From assembly GCA_964518335.1 (NCBI GenBank), contig CAZFDT010000010.1, positions 1 to 64,000 on the forward strand: a DNA stretch of 64,000 nt, given 5' to 3'. The translations under genes were made by a program, and so were the position numbers. This DNA is from CAZFDT01 sp964518335 (GTDB lineage Bacteria > Planctomycetota > Phycisphaerae > Phycisphaerales > Phycisphaeraceae). The notes beneath the pieces were generated by a model. It did no database searches. It saw only the letters and a program-made list of their open reading frames with translations, and was not told where the DNA came from. Below, in pieces: positions 48,868-57,225 of this stretch (position 1 is the first letter of the stretch; every line of letters starts with the position of its first letter).

Positions 48868-49671
48868 TCATCGGCCACGATGACGACGGCGGTACACCGA
48901 CGGCGGCGTGCCAGTCACCTTGCGGAACAGGCGCGAGAAGTAATACGGGTCGTCGAAACCCGCCTGCCGGGCCACCTGCCACAGCTTCATATCGCTTTCG
49001 GCCAGTAGGGCGCAGGCGACGTCGATGCGCTTCTGATTGACGTACTGAATGGGGCTGACCCCCAGTTGGCGACGGAACAGCCGGGTGAAGTGCGCGGGGG
49101 AGAGGTGCGCCTGGCGGGCCAGCGCGCTGAGCGTGAGCCTGTCGCTCAGGTGATCGTGGATGTAACGCTGGATCGCGGGCAAGTCCAATGGCGACGGGCG
49201 CGACGGCACGCCGCTGAGCTGATCGAGCCGATGCCACATCAACCCCAACAACGCCAGGGCCTCGGTATCGGGCCAGACCGCCTCGCCGGCGACGTCGATT
49301 TGCGTTCGGCCACCGTGAATCACCAGGTCAATGAACCGCTCGCGGATGCGTTCATCCCGACCCAGCCGCACGCACGGCCCGCCGAAGCTCCGCAACGCGG
49401 GGACCATGTCTGCCACGGCCGGCCCCTCCATGTGCATCCAGAGGATGTCCCACGGATCGGTGGGGACCGCGCCGTAACGTTGAGCCACGCCGGGCTCGAA
49501 TGTCAGCAGGTCGCCGGCGGCGACGTCAACTCGCTGGCCCCCCGTCTCGGCGAAGCCGCGCCCGCCGATCGCCCAGATGAGCAGATAGTCCGTAGGTTTG
49601 GCCCGCGTCGTGAAATGGTCGGGCATGTCACTAAAGTGCCCGCAGGAATTGAGTTTGAGCGGTAAGTCCAT
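48868..49671 (-). CDS. AraC-family transcriptional regulator
   Basis: 267 residues from ATG 49671 (MDLPLKLNSCGHF). An upstream TTG would add three residues. The first 100 residues form a cupin-like sugar-sensing domain (DYLLIWAIGGRGFAE, VDVAAGDLLTFEPG). The last 100 form the double helix-turn-helix (RLTLSALARQAHLSPAHFTRLF and KLWQVARQAGFDDPYYFSRLFRK) with the closing GTPPSVYRR. It likely answers a carbohydrate signal and controls the two Gfo/Idh genes downstream and the divergent PhyH gene, both within 120 bp. Confidence 0.92.
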   Translation of the reverse strand: MDLPLKLNSCGHFSDMPDHFTTRAKPTDYLLIWAIGGRGFAETGGQRVDVAAGDLLTFEPGVAQRYGAVPTDPWDILWMHMEGPAVADMVPALRSFGGPCVRLGRDERIRERFIDLVIHGGRTQIDVAGEAVWPDTEALALLGLMWHRLDQLSGVPSRPSPLDLPAIQRYIHDHLSDRLTLSALARQAHLSPAHFTRLFRRQLGVSPIQYVNQKRIDVACALLAESDMKLWQVARQAGFDDPYYFSRLFRKVTGTPPSVYRRRHRGR

Positions 49672-49791
49672 GGCGATCAAACCACTGTGGAGTCCTGATG
49701 ACGATTCGATTATCCATCTTTTTCGTCCCCCTGTCTATGGCCTCGGGCGACGCGTCAGGTAGGGTTGGTGCAGCTTCCAAGGATCCTGACC

Positions 49792-50607
49792 ATGACCACC
49801 GCCACGCTGTTGACCGCCGAGCAGAAAGCCGCCTGGGACAGGGACGGGTATGTGATCGTGCCTGGGCTGTTCAGCCGGGAGGAGGTCGCCGCGGTGCGCG
49901 AGTTGTTCGACGCCATCGGGTGCAAGGGCGAGCCCATCCCCGGTCACTGGGAGCCCCGGCTCGACGCCGCCCCATCCGACGTGCTGGCCCGTTGGCCGCG
50001 CGTCATGCACCTGCACCGCCGTGACGATCGCGTCAAGGCGTGGATGCTCCACCCGGGGGTCCGCGACGTGCTGGCCGAGCTGTTGGGACAACCCGCCGTT
50101 GCAACGCAGAGCATGTTTTACTTCAAGCCACCCGGCGCCAAGGGTCAAGCCCTGCATCAGGACAACTTCTACCTGCGCGTACAGCCGGACACCTGCGTGG
50201 CTGCATGGACCGCCATCGACGCGGCCACCCCCGCCAATGGGGGGATGTATCTCGTGCCCGGCACGCACACCATGGAGATCATCTGCCCCGAGGTCGCCGA
50301 CGCCAGCGAGAGTTTCACCACGCACCTGGTCAACGCCCCCAAGGGCATGAAGGCGATCCCCGCCGTCATGGACCCCGGCGACACCCTTTTCTTCAACGGC
50401 AGCGTCGTCCACGGCAGCGGCCCCAACCGCTCCACTTCCGGGCAGTGGCGCCGCGCCTTCATCTGCCACTACATGCCCAAGCGCAGCACGCACATCCACA
50501 AAAGCTACTTCCCCATCCTCGACTTCGACGGCCACGAAATCGCCTACCAGACCTCGACCGGCGGCGGGCCCTGCGGCGAAGAATTCGCCCACGTCGACTA
50601 CCACTGA
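49792..50607 (+). CDS. Phytanoyl-CoA dioxygenase family (PhyH) oxygenase
   Basis: 271 residues from ATG 49792. The iron site is the HxD of ALHQDNFYL (His122, Asp124) with the distal His in NGSVVHGSGPN. The Arg for 2-oxoglutarate is probably in QWRRAFICHY. These non-haem Fe(II)/2-oxoglutarate enzymes hydroxylate small molecules. The family is greatly expanded in planctomycetes and usually has unknown substrates. It is divergent from the AraC-type regulator, suggesting a substrate tied to the sugar oxidoreductases nearby. Confidence 0.9.
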   Translation: MTTATLLTAEQKAAWDRDGYVIVPGLFSREEVAAVRELFDAIGCKGEPIPGHWEPRLDAAPSDVLARWPRVMHLHRRDDRVKAWMLHPGVRDVLAELLGQPAVATQSMFYFKPPGAKGQALHQDNFYLRVQPDTCVAAWTAIDAATPANGGMYLVPGTHTMEIICPEVADASESFTTHLVNAPKGMKAIPAVMDPGDTLFFNGSVVHGSGPNRSTSGQWRRAFICHYMPKRSTHIHKSYFPILDFDGHEIAYQTSTGGGPCGEEFAHVDYH

Positions 50608-50681
50608 ACCCCGCCCTCGGAGGTTTCTCCCGTATCGCGCTTGCGCCGTCGCGTGTTCCCCCCGCAGACGGGCGCACGGCG

Positions 50682-52520
50682 TCACCTGACGACGATGGCG
50701 TTGGGCATGAGCGTGAGCACCGGCTCGTTCTGAAGCTGCATCAGGCCCACGAGGACGGCGCGTGCGGCGTGCCAGCGACGATCGCCCAGGGCTTGCCGCG
50801 CCAGGGGTTCGAGGCTGCTCAGCGGTGAAGCCGTGACGGGGGCCTGGGCATTGAAGATCGAGTCGAGGAACTCGGGCAGGCTCATGGGCGGGGGGAGATT
50901 GATGACATCGTAGCGGCCGGGCTGGAGCCCCAGGCGCTGGGCGAGGTCGCGCACGGCCTCGCCGAGCCCGCCGACCTTGTCGGCCATGCCGTTGGCGGCG
51001 GCCTGACGCCCGGTGAACAGCCGGCCCTCGGCGACGGCGGCGACATCGGCCAGGCGCTTGCCCCGGCCCGTGGCCACGCGATCGGTGAACTGGGCGTACA
51101 CCTTCTCGAAGGACAACTGCAGCATCTTGCGCTGCGGCTCGGTGAACGGCTCGACACTGTTGAACAGGTCGCCATGCGGCCCGCGGCTGCGGCGATGGAT
51201 GCCCACCCCGATCATCTCGTACAGTCCGCCGGCGATCAGCTTGCCGCCCACCACGCCGATGCTGCCCACGATCGAGTCGGGCGCGACGTAAATCTCATCC
51301 GCCGCCGACGCGATGTAGTACCCGCCGCTGGCCGCCATCCCCCCGATGCTCACGTACACCGGCTTGCTCTGGGCCACCTGGCGCACGCTCTGCCAGATCA
51401 CTTCGCTGGCGATGGCGCTGCCGCCGGGCGAGTCAATGCGGACGACCACGCCCTTGATGCGGTTGTCGTCGGCGGCATCGGAGAGCGCTTCGCACATGGT
51501 GCGGCTGCCGATGCTGTCGCCGCTGAACAGCCCGTCGCCGAACGATGAATCGCCGCTGGAGATCGGCCCTCGGGCGTGAATGATGGCGATCGAGTCCCGC
51601 CGCGGCTTGGGCGCCGAAGCCTGGAACAGCGTCTGGAAAAACGTGAAAGCGTTGGTGTTCGACGCCGTCTTGGGCGACATGCCCATGTCCTCGTCCCAGG
51701 TGAACGCGTCGCCGAACTCAATCTCCGTCACTTCGATCATGTCCCGGTCGCACACCCGATCGACCACACGACGCTTGACGTACTCCTCGTCGGTCATGGT
51801 CCAGCAGTCCTGGATGACGGCCTCGACCTGCTCCTTCGTCAGCTTGCGTCCGGCGGCGATGCGATCGATGATCGAGGCGTACATGTCATCGAGCAGCGCG
51901 TCCATGTTCTGGTTCCACGCTTCGCTGGGCTGCTTGCGGGTGAGTGGGTCCTCGGCGCCCTTGAAGCGGCCGACCTGGACGAAGTCGGCCTTCATGCCCA
52001 CCTTTTCCAGCAGCCCCGCCAGGTACATCTCCTCGACGCCCAGCCCGTGCAGCATCACCTCGCCCTTGCGCTGCAGCAGGATCTGGTCGGCGTTGCACGC
52101 CAGCAGGTAAGTGCGCAGGTCGTACACCTCGCTGAACACGAACACCTTCTTGCCGGCGTCGCGCACCGCGACCATGGCGTCGGCGATCGCCTGCACCTGC
52201 GGCAGATCCAGGTCGGGGTAGTCCAGGTAGATCACCACGCCCAGGTAGCTCTTGCTGTTGGTCACGAAGCGGAGCTGACGCAGCACGCTCTGCAACGAGG
52301 GGCCAGCCTCGGCCTCGGTGACCCATGCGAACGGCGGCGGACCCTCGCGCAGCGAGCCCTTGAGCTCGATCCAACCCACCGTCGTGGCCACTGCGGCCGG
52401 CGCGCCCGGCGCCGCCGGCGCCTCGGCCGGCGCCGCCTCCACCGCGTCGTCAGCCCACGCCGGCATGCATGCCACCACCAGCACCAGCACCGCCATTCCG
52501 ATCCAGCGCATCGCGTTCAT
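50682..52520 (-). CDS. sppA: Signal peptide peptidase SppA, 67K type
   Basis: 612 residues from ATG 52520 (MNAMRWIGMAVL), with GGAGA upstream. A signal peptide or anchor ends near PAWA. It has the two-domain architecture of the long form: the N-terminal half carries the general-base Lys in VGRFKGAEDPLTRKQPS, and the C-terminal half the nucleophilic Ser in GGMAASGGYYIASAA. It digests leftover signal peptides in the membrane. A Pro/Ala-rich linker follows the signal. The gene stands alone, between PhyH and an unknown plus-strand gene. Confidence 0.92.
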   Translation of the reverse strand: MNAMRWIGMAVLVLVVACMPAWADDAVEAAPAEAPAAPGAPAAVATTVGWIELKGSLREGPPPFAWVTEAEAGPSLQSVLRQLRFVTNSKSYLGVVIYLDYPDLDLPQVQAIADAMVAVRDAGKKVFVFSEVYDLRTYLLACNADQILLQRKGEVMLHGLGVEEMYLAGLLEKVGMKADFVQVGRFKGAEDPLTRKQPSEAWNQNMDALLDDMYASIIDRIAAGRKLTKEQVEAVIQDCWTMTDEEYVKRRVVDRVCDRDMIEVTEIEFGDAFTWDEDMGMSPKTASNTNAFTFFQTLFQASAPKPRRDSIAIIHARGPISSGDSSFGDGLFSGDSIGSRTMCEALSDAADDNRIKGVVVRIDSPGGSAIASEVIWQSVRQVAQSKPVYVSIGGMAASGGYYIASAADEIYVAPDSIVGSIGVVGGKLIAGGLYEMIGVGIHRRSRGPHGDLFNSVEPFTEPQRKMLQLSFEKVYAQFTDRVATGRGKRLADVAAVAEGRLFTGRQAAANGMADKVGGLGEAVRDLAQRLGLQPGRYDVINLPPPMSLPEFLDSIFNAQAPVTASPLSSLEPLARQALGDRRWHAARAVLVGLMQLQNEPVLTLMPNAIVVR

Positions 52521-52674
52521 GGAGAGTCTCCAACCCCGCACCCGGGGAACAAGGCATTGGCGCGGCGTTCGTGTTACCGTGCCGCTTTCGGGAGTGCCGC
52601 CGGACATAAGGATAAGCGGCCGCGTCGTGCGTGTCTCGCCGTGGCGTGTCGGCCTCGGCGATCGGGGTCCAGGG

Positions 52675-53472
52675 ATGAGCCTCCACCGCATCAACCAGCT
52701 CGACGAAAAGACCCGGCGACGGCTGTACGCCCAGCTCGTGCCGCCGGTGATTTTCGATCACGTCGCCGCGCTCGACAACGGGCGCTATGCCGGTGGGGCC
52801 GACAATCCGCATGCCCTGCTCGTCGATGCCCCGCCCGACCTGTCGCGCGTCCATCTGGGCGTGCCGGCCACACGCATCGACGGCGATTACGCCTTCTGGC
52901 TCGAACTCGAAGAGGCCGGCGCAGGCCAGCTCGAACTGGCGTTCGTGATCGTCAACGACCTCACCACGCCGCGTTTCAACATCGATGTGGACGAGCACGG
53001 CCGGGCCACGCTGCTGGGCACCAGCAGCCGCAACCTCGTCGAGGAACAGCGTGCGATGCAGGCCGGCCTGGGCCCCTGCCAGGTGCGCAAGGGGTTGCGC
53101 GCCCTCACCCCCATGCTCGCCCGCCTCGAAGCCTTCGCCCGCGACGCCGGCTACGTCGCCATCAAGCTCGAAGCCCTGACCTATCACGTGGCCGTGATCT
53201 ACGAGAACGCCGGCTTCGCCTACCTCAGCGGCCATCGCCGCATGACGCAGATCAACGCCGCCTTCGCATCCGAAGGTCCACTGCAGCAGGCCCTCGATGG
53301 CTCGACGCCCTTCCGCAACCCCGACCTCGCCGCCACCGCCCGCGGCCGCGCCTGGGCCATCCACGATGGCATCCTCGCCGCCCTCGACGGCAACCCCAAC
53401 CTCAAGCTCGAACTCGTCAAAGTCGTCGGCCACCGCACCGACCACCGCACGTTCCAGCCCGCGACGTTTTGA
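52675..53472 (+). CDS. Conserved-looking protein of unknown function with GNAT-like end
   Basis: 265 residues from ATG 52675, which follows CCAGGG. The first part is polar with HALLVDAPPD and ELEFVIVND-like strands. The segment ARDAGYVAIKLEALTYHVAVIYENAGFAY resembles the final part of GNAT acetyltransferases (helix, strand, YENAGF). A complete acetyl-CoA loop is not obvious, so I do not claim activity. It precedes the five-gene aromatic operon by about 115 bp on the same strand and may or may not belong to it. Confidence 0.6.
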   Translation: MSLHRINQLDEKTRRRLYAQLVPPVIFDHVAALDNGRYAGGADNPHALLVDAPPDLSRVHLGVPATRIDGDYAFWLELEEAGAGQLELAFVIVNDLTTPRFNIDVDEHGRATLLGTSSRNLVEEQRAMQAGLGPCQVRKGLRALTPMLARLEAFARDAGYVAIKLEALTYHVAVIYENAGFAYLSGHRRMTQINAAFASEGPLQQALDGSTPFRNPDLAATARGRAWAIHDGILAALDGNPNLKLELVKVVGHRTDHRTFQPATF

Positions 53473-53586
53473 TGCAGCGGCATTTTCGGCCGCGATTCGA
53501 GTGCGATCGCAATGACGGCGCGGGTGGGGCGTTCCTATCATATTGGTGGCGGTCAATGTATCGTGCGGGCACGAACGGAGCTGTGG

Positions 53587-54918
53587 ATGAGTGACGATAG
53601 CCGGCGTGGTGCGGTGTTGACGCAGGCGACTGACGGCTCGACGGCCGGCGGGAGCTATTTCGTATCCAACTATCCGCCGTTTCACGCCTGGACGGCTGAG
53701 GCGGTGGAGAATGTGGTCGCTGCACTGGACCAGCCCCCGCTCCCGGGGACGCCGTTGGGCGTGTACGTTCATATCCCCTTCTGCCGCAAGCGCTGCCACT
53801 TCTGCTACTTCAAGGTCTATACCGACCGCAACGCCCACGCCATCCGCCAGTATCTGGACGCGGTGTTGACCGAGGCCGGGCGGGTGGCGCAGCGGCCGCT
53901 GATCGCCGGTCGCCGGCCGCGCTTTGTCTATTTCGGCGGCGGCACGCCCAGCTACCTGTCGGTCGAGCAACTGCAGCACCTGTTCGAGGGGTTGCAGAAG
54001 CTGCTGCCGTGGACCGAGGCGGAAGAGGTCGCCTTCGAGTGCGAACCGGGCACGCTCAACGACAGGAAGCTCGCCGCGCTGCGTGAGATGGGCGTGACGC
54101 GGCTGAGCCTGGGCGTGGAGAATTTCGACGACCACGTGCTGGAAGTGAACAACCGCGCCCACGATGCCGCGGCGATCGACCGGGCCTACACCATCGCCCG
54201 CGACGTGGGATTTCCGCAGATCAACATCGACCTGATCGCCGGGATGATGGACGAGACGCAGGCCAACTGGGACCGTTGCATCGAGCGCACGCTCGACCTG
54301 GCGCCCGACAGCGTGACGATCTATCAGATGGAGATTCCGTTCAACACGACGATCTTCAAGGAGATGAAGGCGACGGGGCACTTCACGGCGCCGGTGGCCG
54401 ACTGGCCGACGAAGCGGCGGTGGGTGGCCGAGGCATTTGCGCGGCTGGAGGAGGCGGGGTACACCGTGACCAGCGCGTACACCGCCGTGCGCGACCCCCG
54501 CGAGTGCCAGTTCGCGTATCGCGACGAGTTGTGGCGCGGCGCCGACATGCTGGGTCTGGGCGTGTCGAGCTTCGGCCACCTGCGCGGCGTGCATTACCAG
54601 AACGAAAAGGACATCGGGCCTTACATCGAGCGCGTCGAGGCCGGCCAACTGCCCCTCCGCCGCGCCATGACGCTCACCGATCACCAGCGGCTGGTGCGCG
54701 AGCTGGTGCTGCAGATGAAGCTCGGGCGCGTGAGCCTGGGCTACTTCCGTAGCAAGTTCGGCGTGGCGATCGACAAGCACTTCGTCGCGCCGCTGGCGGC
54801 GCTGCGCCAGGCGGGCGACCTGCACGTGGACGGCGACAGCCTGCTGCTGACCCGCGACGCCCTGCTGCGCGTCGATACCCTGCTCACCGCTTTTTTCGAG
54901 CCCCGGTATCAGCCATGA
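53587..54918 (+). CDS. HemN-like radical SAM protein
   Basis: 443 residues. The cluster motif CRKRCHFC gives Cys66, Cys70 and Cys73 in the CX3CX2C pattern. FGGGTPSYL binds SAM, and ECEPGTLNDRKLAALREMGVTRLSLGVE is the HemN/HemW family core. A C-terminal HemN-type domain is present (about 350-430). True oxygen-independent coproporphyrinogen oxidases are one option. HemW-like haem chaperones and HemN-like methyltransferases or cyclopropanases of natural-product pathways are others. It is the first gene of a coupled operon with a chorismate-lyase-like gene, so a biosynthetic role is more likely than haem synthesis. Confidence 0.85.
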   Translation: MSDDSRRGAVLTQATDGSTAGGSYFVSNYPPFHAWTAEAVENVVAALDQPPLPGTPLGVYVHIPFCRKRCHFCYFKVYTDRNAHAIRQYLDAVLTEAGRVAQRPLIAGRRPRFVYFGGGTPSYLSVEQLQHLFEGLQKLLPWTEAEEVAFECEPGTLNDRKLAALREMGVTRLSLGVENFDDHVLEVNNRAHDAAAIDRAYTIARDVGFPQINIDLIAGMMDETQANWDRCIERTLDLAPDSVTIYQMEIPFNTTIFKEMKATGHFTAPVADWPTKRRWVAEAFARLEEAGYTVTSAYTAVRDPRECQFAYRDELWRGADMLGLGVSSFGHLRGVHYQNEKDIGPYIERVEAGQLPLRRAMTLTDHQRLVRELVLQMKLGRVSLGYFRSKFGVAIDKHFVAPLAALRQAGDLHVDGDSLLLTRDALLRVDTLLTAFFEPRYQP

Positions 54919-55466
54919 AGACAGCATCGCGACACGGCGTGGATCTGCTGTACCCGCTGAGCGAGTTCTACGCGGGCGAGGCGCTGCAGTTGTTTGCCGC
55001 GCAGTCGATCGACCCGGGAGCGATGCCTCCCCTGCCGCGGTCGCTGCTGGTCCACGACAATGACATGACGCCGACGCTCGAGGCCCACCACGGCGTCACG
55101 CTGCACCTGCGACAACTGCAGCGGCGGACCGACGGCGACGCGCTGCTGCGCATGGTGCTGCTGCTGTGCGACGACGACGATGCGCCGGTGGAGTTCGGAG
55201 CGATCCGGATCGAGTTGGCGCGGCTGCCGGAGGCCGCGCGGGGGCTGGTGGTTGAGGGACGCCGGCCTCTGGGCGCGATCCTGGCCGATCACGCCATCAC
55301 GCACCGCAGCCGACCGCGTGGGTATTTCACGCTCGTCAGCGACAACGTCGTCAACGACGCCCTGGGTCTGGACCGGCCGACGACGCTCTACGGCCGGGTC
55401 AACGTACTATGGAACCACGCCGGCCAACCCCTGGCGCATGTGGTCGAGATTCTGCCGCCTTCGTGA
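54915..55466 (+). CDS. Chorismate lyase-like protein (UbiC/UTRA fold)
   Basis: 183 residues. LLVHDNDMTPTLEAHHG begins the domain. FGAIRIELARLP, EGRRPLGAILADHAITHRSRPR and TTLYGRVNVLWNHAGQPLAHVVEILPP follow, the pattern of chorismate pyruvate-lyases that release 4-hydroxybenzoate, with the late Glu of VVEILP matching the catalytic Glu. The start overlaps the radical SAM stop (ATGA), so the two are translated together. In dialkylresorcinol, aryl polyene and brominated-phenol clusters such a gene supplies the aromatic starter. A 3-hydroxybenzoate-type outcome is not excluded. Confidence 0.75.
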   Translation: MKTASRHGVDLLYPLSEFYAGEALQLFAAQSIDPGAMPPLPRSLLVHDNDMTPTLEAHHGVTLHLRQLQRRTDGDALLRMVLLLCDDDDAPVEFGAIRIELARLPEAARGLVVEGRRPLGAILADHAITHRSRPRGYFTLVSDNVVNDALGLDRPTTLYGRVNVLWNHAGQPLAHVVEILPPS

Positions 55467-55479
55467 GGAACACCGCGAC

Positions 55480-56745
55480 ATGACCGACGAACGAATCGAC
55501 TGTGACGTGGTTGTCATCGGAGGCGGGCCTGCCGGCGCCACCACCGCCGGGCTGCTGGCCGAGAAGGGCCATCGTGTGACGGTGCTGGAGAAGGCTCGCT
55601 TCCCGCGCTACCACATCGGCGAGTCGCTCATGCCGCACTGCTGGTTTCCGCTGGAAAAGCTGGGCGTGCTGGACAAGATCAAGGCCGCGGCGTTCACCAC
55701 CAAGTACAGCGTGCAGTTCGTGCGGCCCGACGGGCAGGTCAGCGTGCCGTTCTATTTCTTTCAGCACCGCGATCACCCCAGTTCGGTCACGTGGCAGGTC
55801 ACGCGCGACGAGTTCGACAAGCTGCTGCTCGACCATGCCGCCGAGCGCGGCGCGACGGTGCGGTACGAAACGACGGCCAAGGCGCTGATCGAAGAGGACG
55901 GCGCGGTCGTGGGCGTGCGCGCCGTCGATGCGGACGATCGACCCTTGGACGTGCGAGCCCGGATGGTCGTGGACGCCAGCGGACGCGACGCTTTCGCGCT
56001 GAACCGTCACGAGTGGCTCGTGCGCGACCCGCAGCTCAACAAGATCGCGGTGTGGACCTACTACGAAAGCGCGATGCGCGATCCGGGTCTGGACGAAGGC
56101 GCCACCACTGTCGCCTACGTGCCGCAGCGCGGCTGGTTCTGGTACATCCCGCTCAAGGGGGACGTGGTGAGCGTGGGCGTCGTCGCCGATCGAGACTACC
56201 TGCAGCGCGGCGGCGTCAAGGACCCCCGTACGATTTTTGAGCGTGAGATCGCAGAGAACGTCTGGATTCAGCGGCACCTGGCTGTGGGCAAGCCGATGGG
56301 ACAGTACTGGGTGACGGGCGAGTATTCCTACCGCGGCCGGCACTGCGCCCGCGACGGGCTGGTGCTCGTGGGCGATGCGTTCGCGTTTCTCGACCCGGTG
56401 TTTTCGTCGGGCGTGTTCCTGGCGCTCAAGAGCGGCCAGCTCGCCGCCGAGGCGGTGGACGCGGCCCTGCGCGCCGACGACGTGAGCGCCGAGCGCTTTG
56501 ACGACTACGGCCGCACGCTCTGCCAGGGCATCGAGGCGATGCGCAACCTCGTGTACGCCTTCTACGATCATGCTTTCAGCTTCGGCCAACTCGTCCGCGC
56601 TCACCCGGAGGTTCGCGGCGATCTGACCGACTGCCTCATCGGCGACCTCTTCCGCGACTTCGATAAGCTGTTCGCCGCGGTCGGCGAGTTCGCCCGGTTG
56701 CCCGCGCCGCTTCCGCACGGCCGACCGCTCGTCGCCGTCTCGTGA
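55480..56745 (+). CDS. Flavin-dependent halogenase-like FAD oxidoreductase
   Basis: 421 residues. The FAD loop GGGPAG is at 14-19, then ARFPRYHIGESL, a Lys in the position of the halogenase active-site lysine (K75 in TTKYSVQF), the hallmark WxWxIP as WFWYIP (219-224), and GDAFAFLDPVFSSGVFLA. WxWxIP is thought to block monooxygenation and is typical of flavin halogenases acting on aromatics. Related reductases also carry it, so halogenation is probable but unproven. It lies 13 bp after the chorismate-lyase-like gene. The last codons overlap a possible GTG start of the thioesterase. Confidence 0.82.
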   Translation: MTDERIDCDVVVIGGGPAGATTAGLLAEKGHRVTVLEKARFPRYHIGESLMPHCWFPLEKLGVLDKIKAAAFTTKYSVQFVRPDGQVSVPFYFFQHRDHPSSVTWQVTRDEFDKLLLDHAAERGATVRYETTAKALIEEDGAVVGVRAVDADDRPLDVRARMVVDASGRDAFALNRHEWLVRDPQLNKIAVWTYYESAMRDPGLDEGATTVAYVPQRGWFWYIPLKGDVVSVGVVADRDYLQRGGVKDPRTIFEREIAENVWIQRHLAVGKPMGQYWVTGEYSYRGRHCARDGLVLVGDAFAFLDPVFSSGVFLALKSGQLAAEAVDAALRADDVSAERFDDYGRTLCQGIEAMRNLVYAFYDHAFSFGQLVRAHPEVRGDLTDCLIGDLFRDFDKLFAAVGEFARLPAPLPHGRPLVAVS

Positions 56746-56759
56746 AAGGCCGCATCCGC

Positions 56760-57203
56760 ATGGCTCACCAGTTCAAACTCACCCGCCAGGTCGAGTTCGC
56801 CGACACCGACATGGCCGGCATCATGCACTTTTCCAACTTCTTCCGCTTCATGGAGTCGGCCGAGCACGCCTTCTTCCGCTCGCTGGGCCTGAGCGTCCAC
56901 TGCAACATCGACGGCCAGACGATCGGCTGGCCCCGCGCCGAGGCGTCGTGCCGCTTCACCAACCCGCTGCGATTCGAGGACACCGTCGAAATCCACCTGG
57001 TCGTGCGGGAAAAGCGCGAAAAGTCGATCACCTGCGAGCACGTGTTCCGCAAGCTCAACACCGGGGGCCAGCCGCTGGAGGTCGCCCGCGGCCGCATGGC
57101 GCTGGTGTGCGTGGCGATCGATCCCGACGGCCGCGCGCTGCGCGCCGTGCCCATCCCGCCGCAGATCGACGCCCTCATCGACGTGGCCCCGCCCGACGCC
57201 TGA
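56760..57203 (+). CDS. Hotdog acyl-CoA thioesterase (4-hydroxybenzoyl-CoA thioesterase-like)
   Basis: 147 residues. QVEFADTDMAGIMHFSNFFRFME is the 4HBT active-site segment, with catalytic Asp17 and the His and Asn that follow. It hydrolyses acyl- or aroyl-CoA thioesters. ATG 56760 gives the normal N-terminus. A GTG at 56742 overlapping the previous stop would add six residues and offers translational coupling. Its place between the halogenase-like gene and the CoA-ligase-like gene suggests it releases a modified benzoyl product. Confidence 0.88.
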   Translation: MAHQFKLTRQVEFADTDMAGIMHFSNFFRFMESAEHAFFRSLGLSVHCNIDGQTIGWPRAEASCRFTNPLRFEDTVEIHLVVREKREKSITCEHVFRKLNTGGQPLEVARGRMALVCVAIDPDGRALRAVPIPPQIDALIDVAPPDA

Positions 57204-57225
57204 CACTCCCGAGGCTCGCACCATC

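Noticed and set aside
45733..49008. 1091-residue plus-strand frame
   Set aside because: Antisense to DUF3891 and both Gfo/Idh genes, without recognisable domains.
53507..53514. HIP1-like octamer (GCGATCGC-type) upstream of the radical SAM gene
   Set aside because: A single GATCGC-containing match in GC-rich DNA. No enrichment seen in the window.
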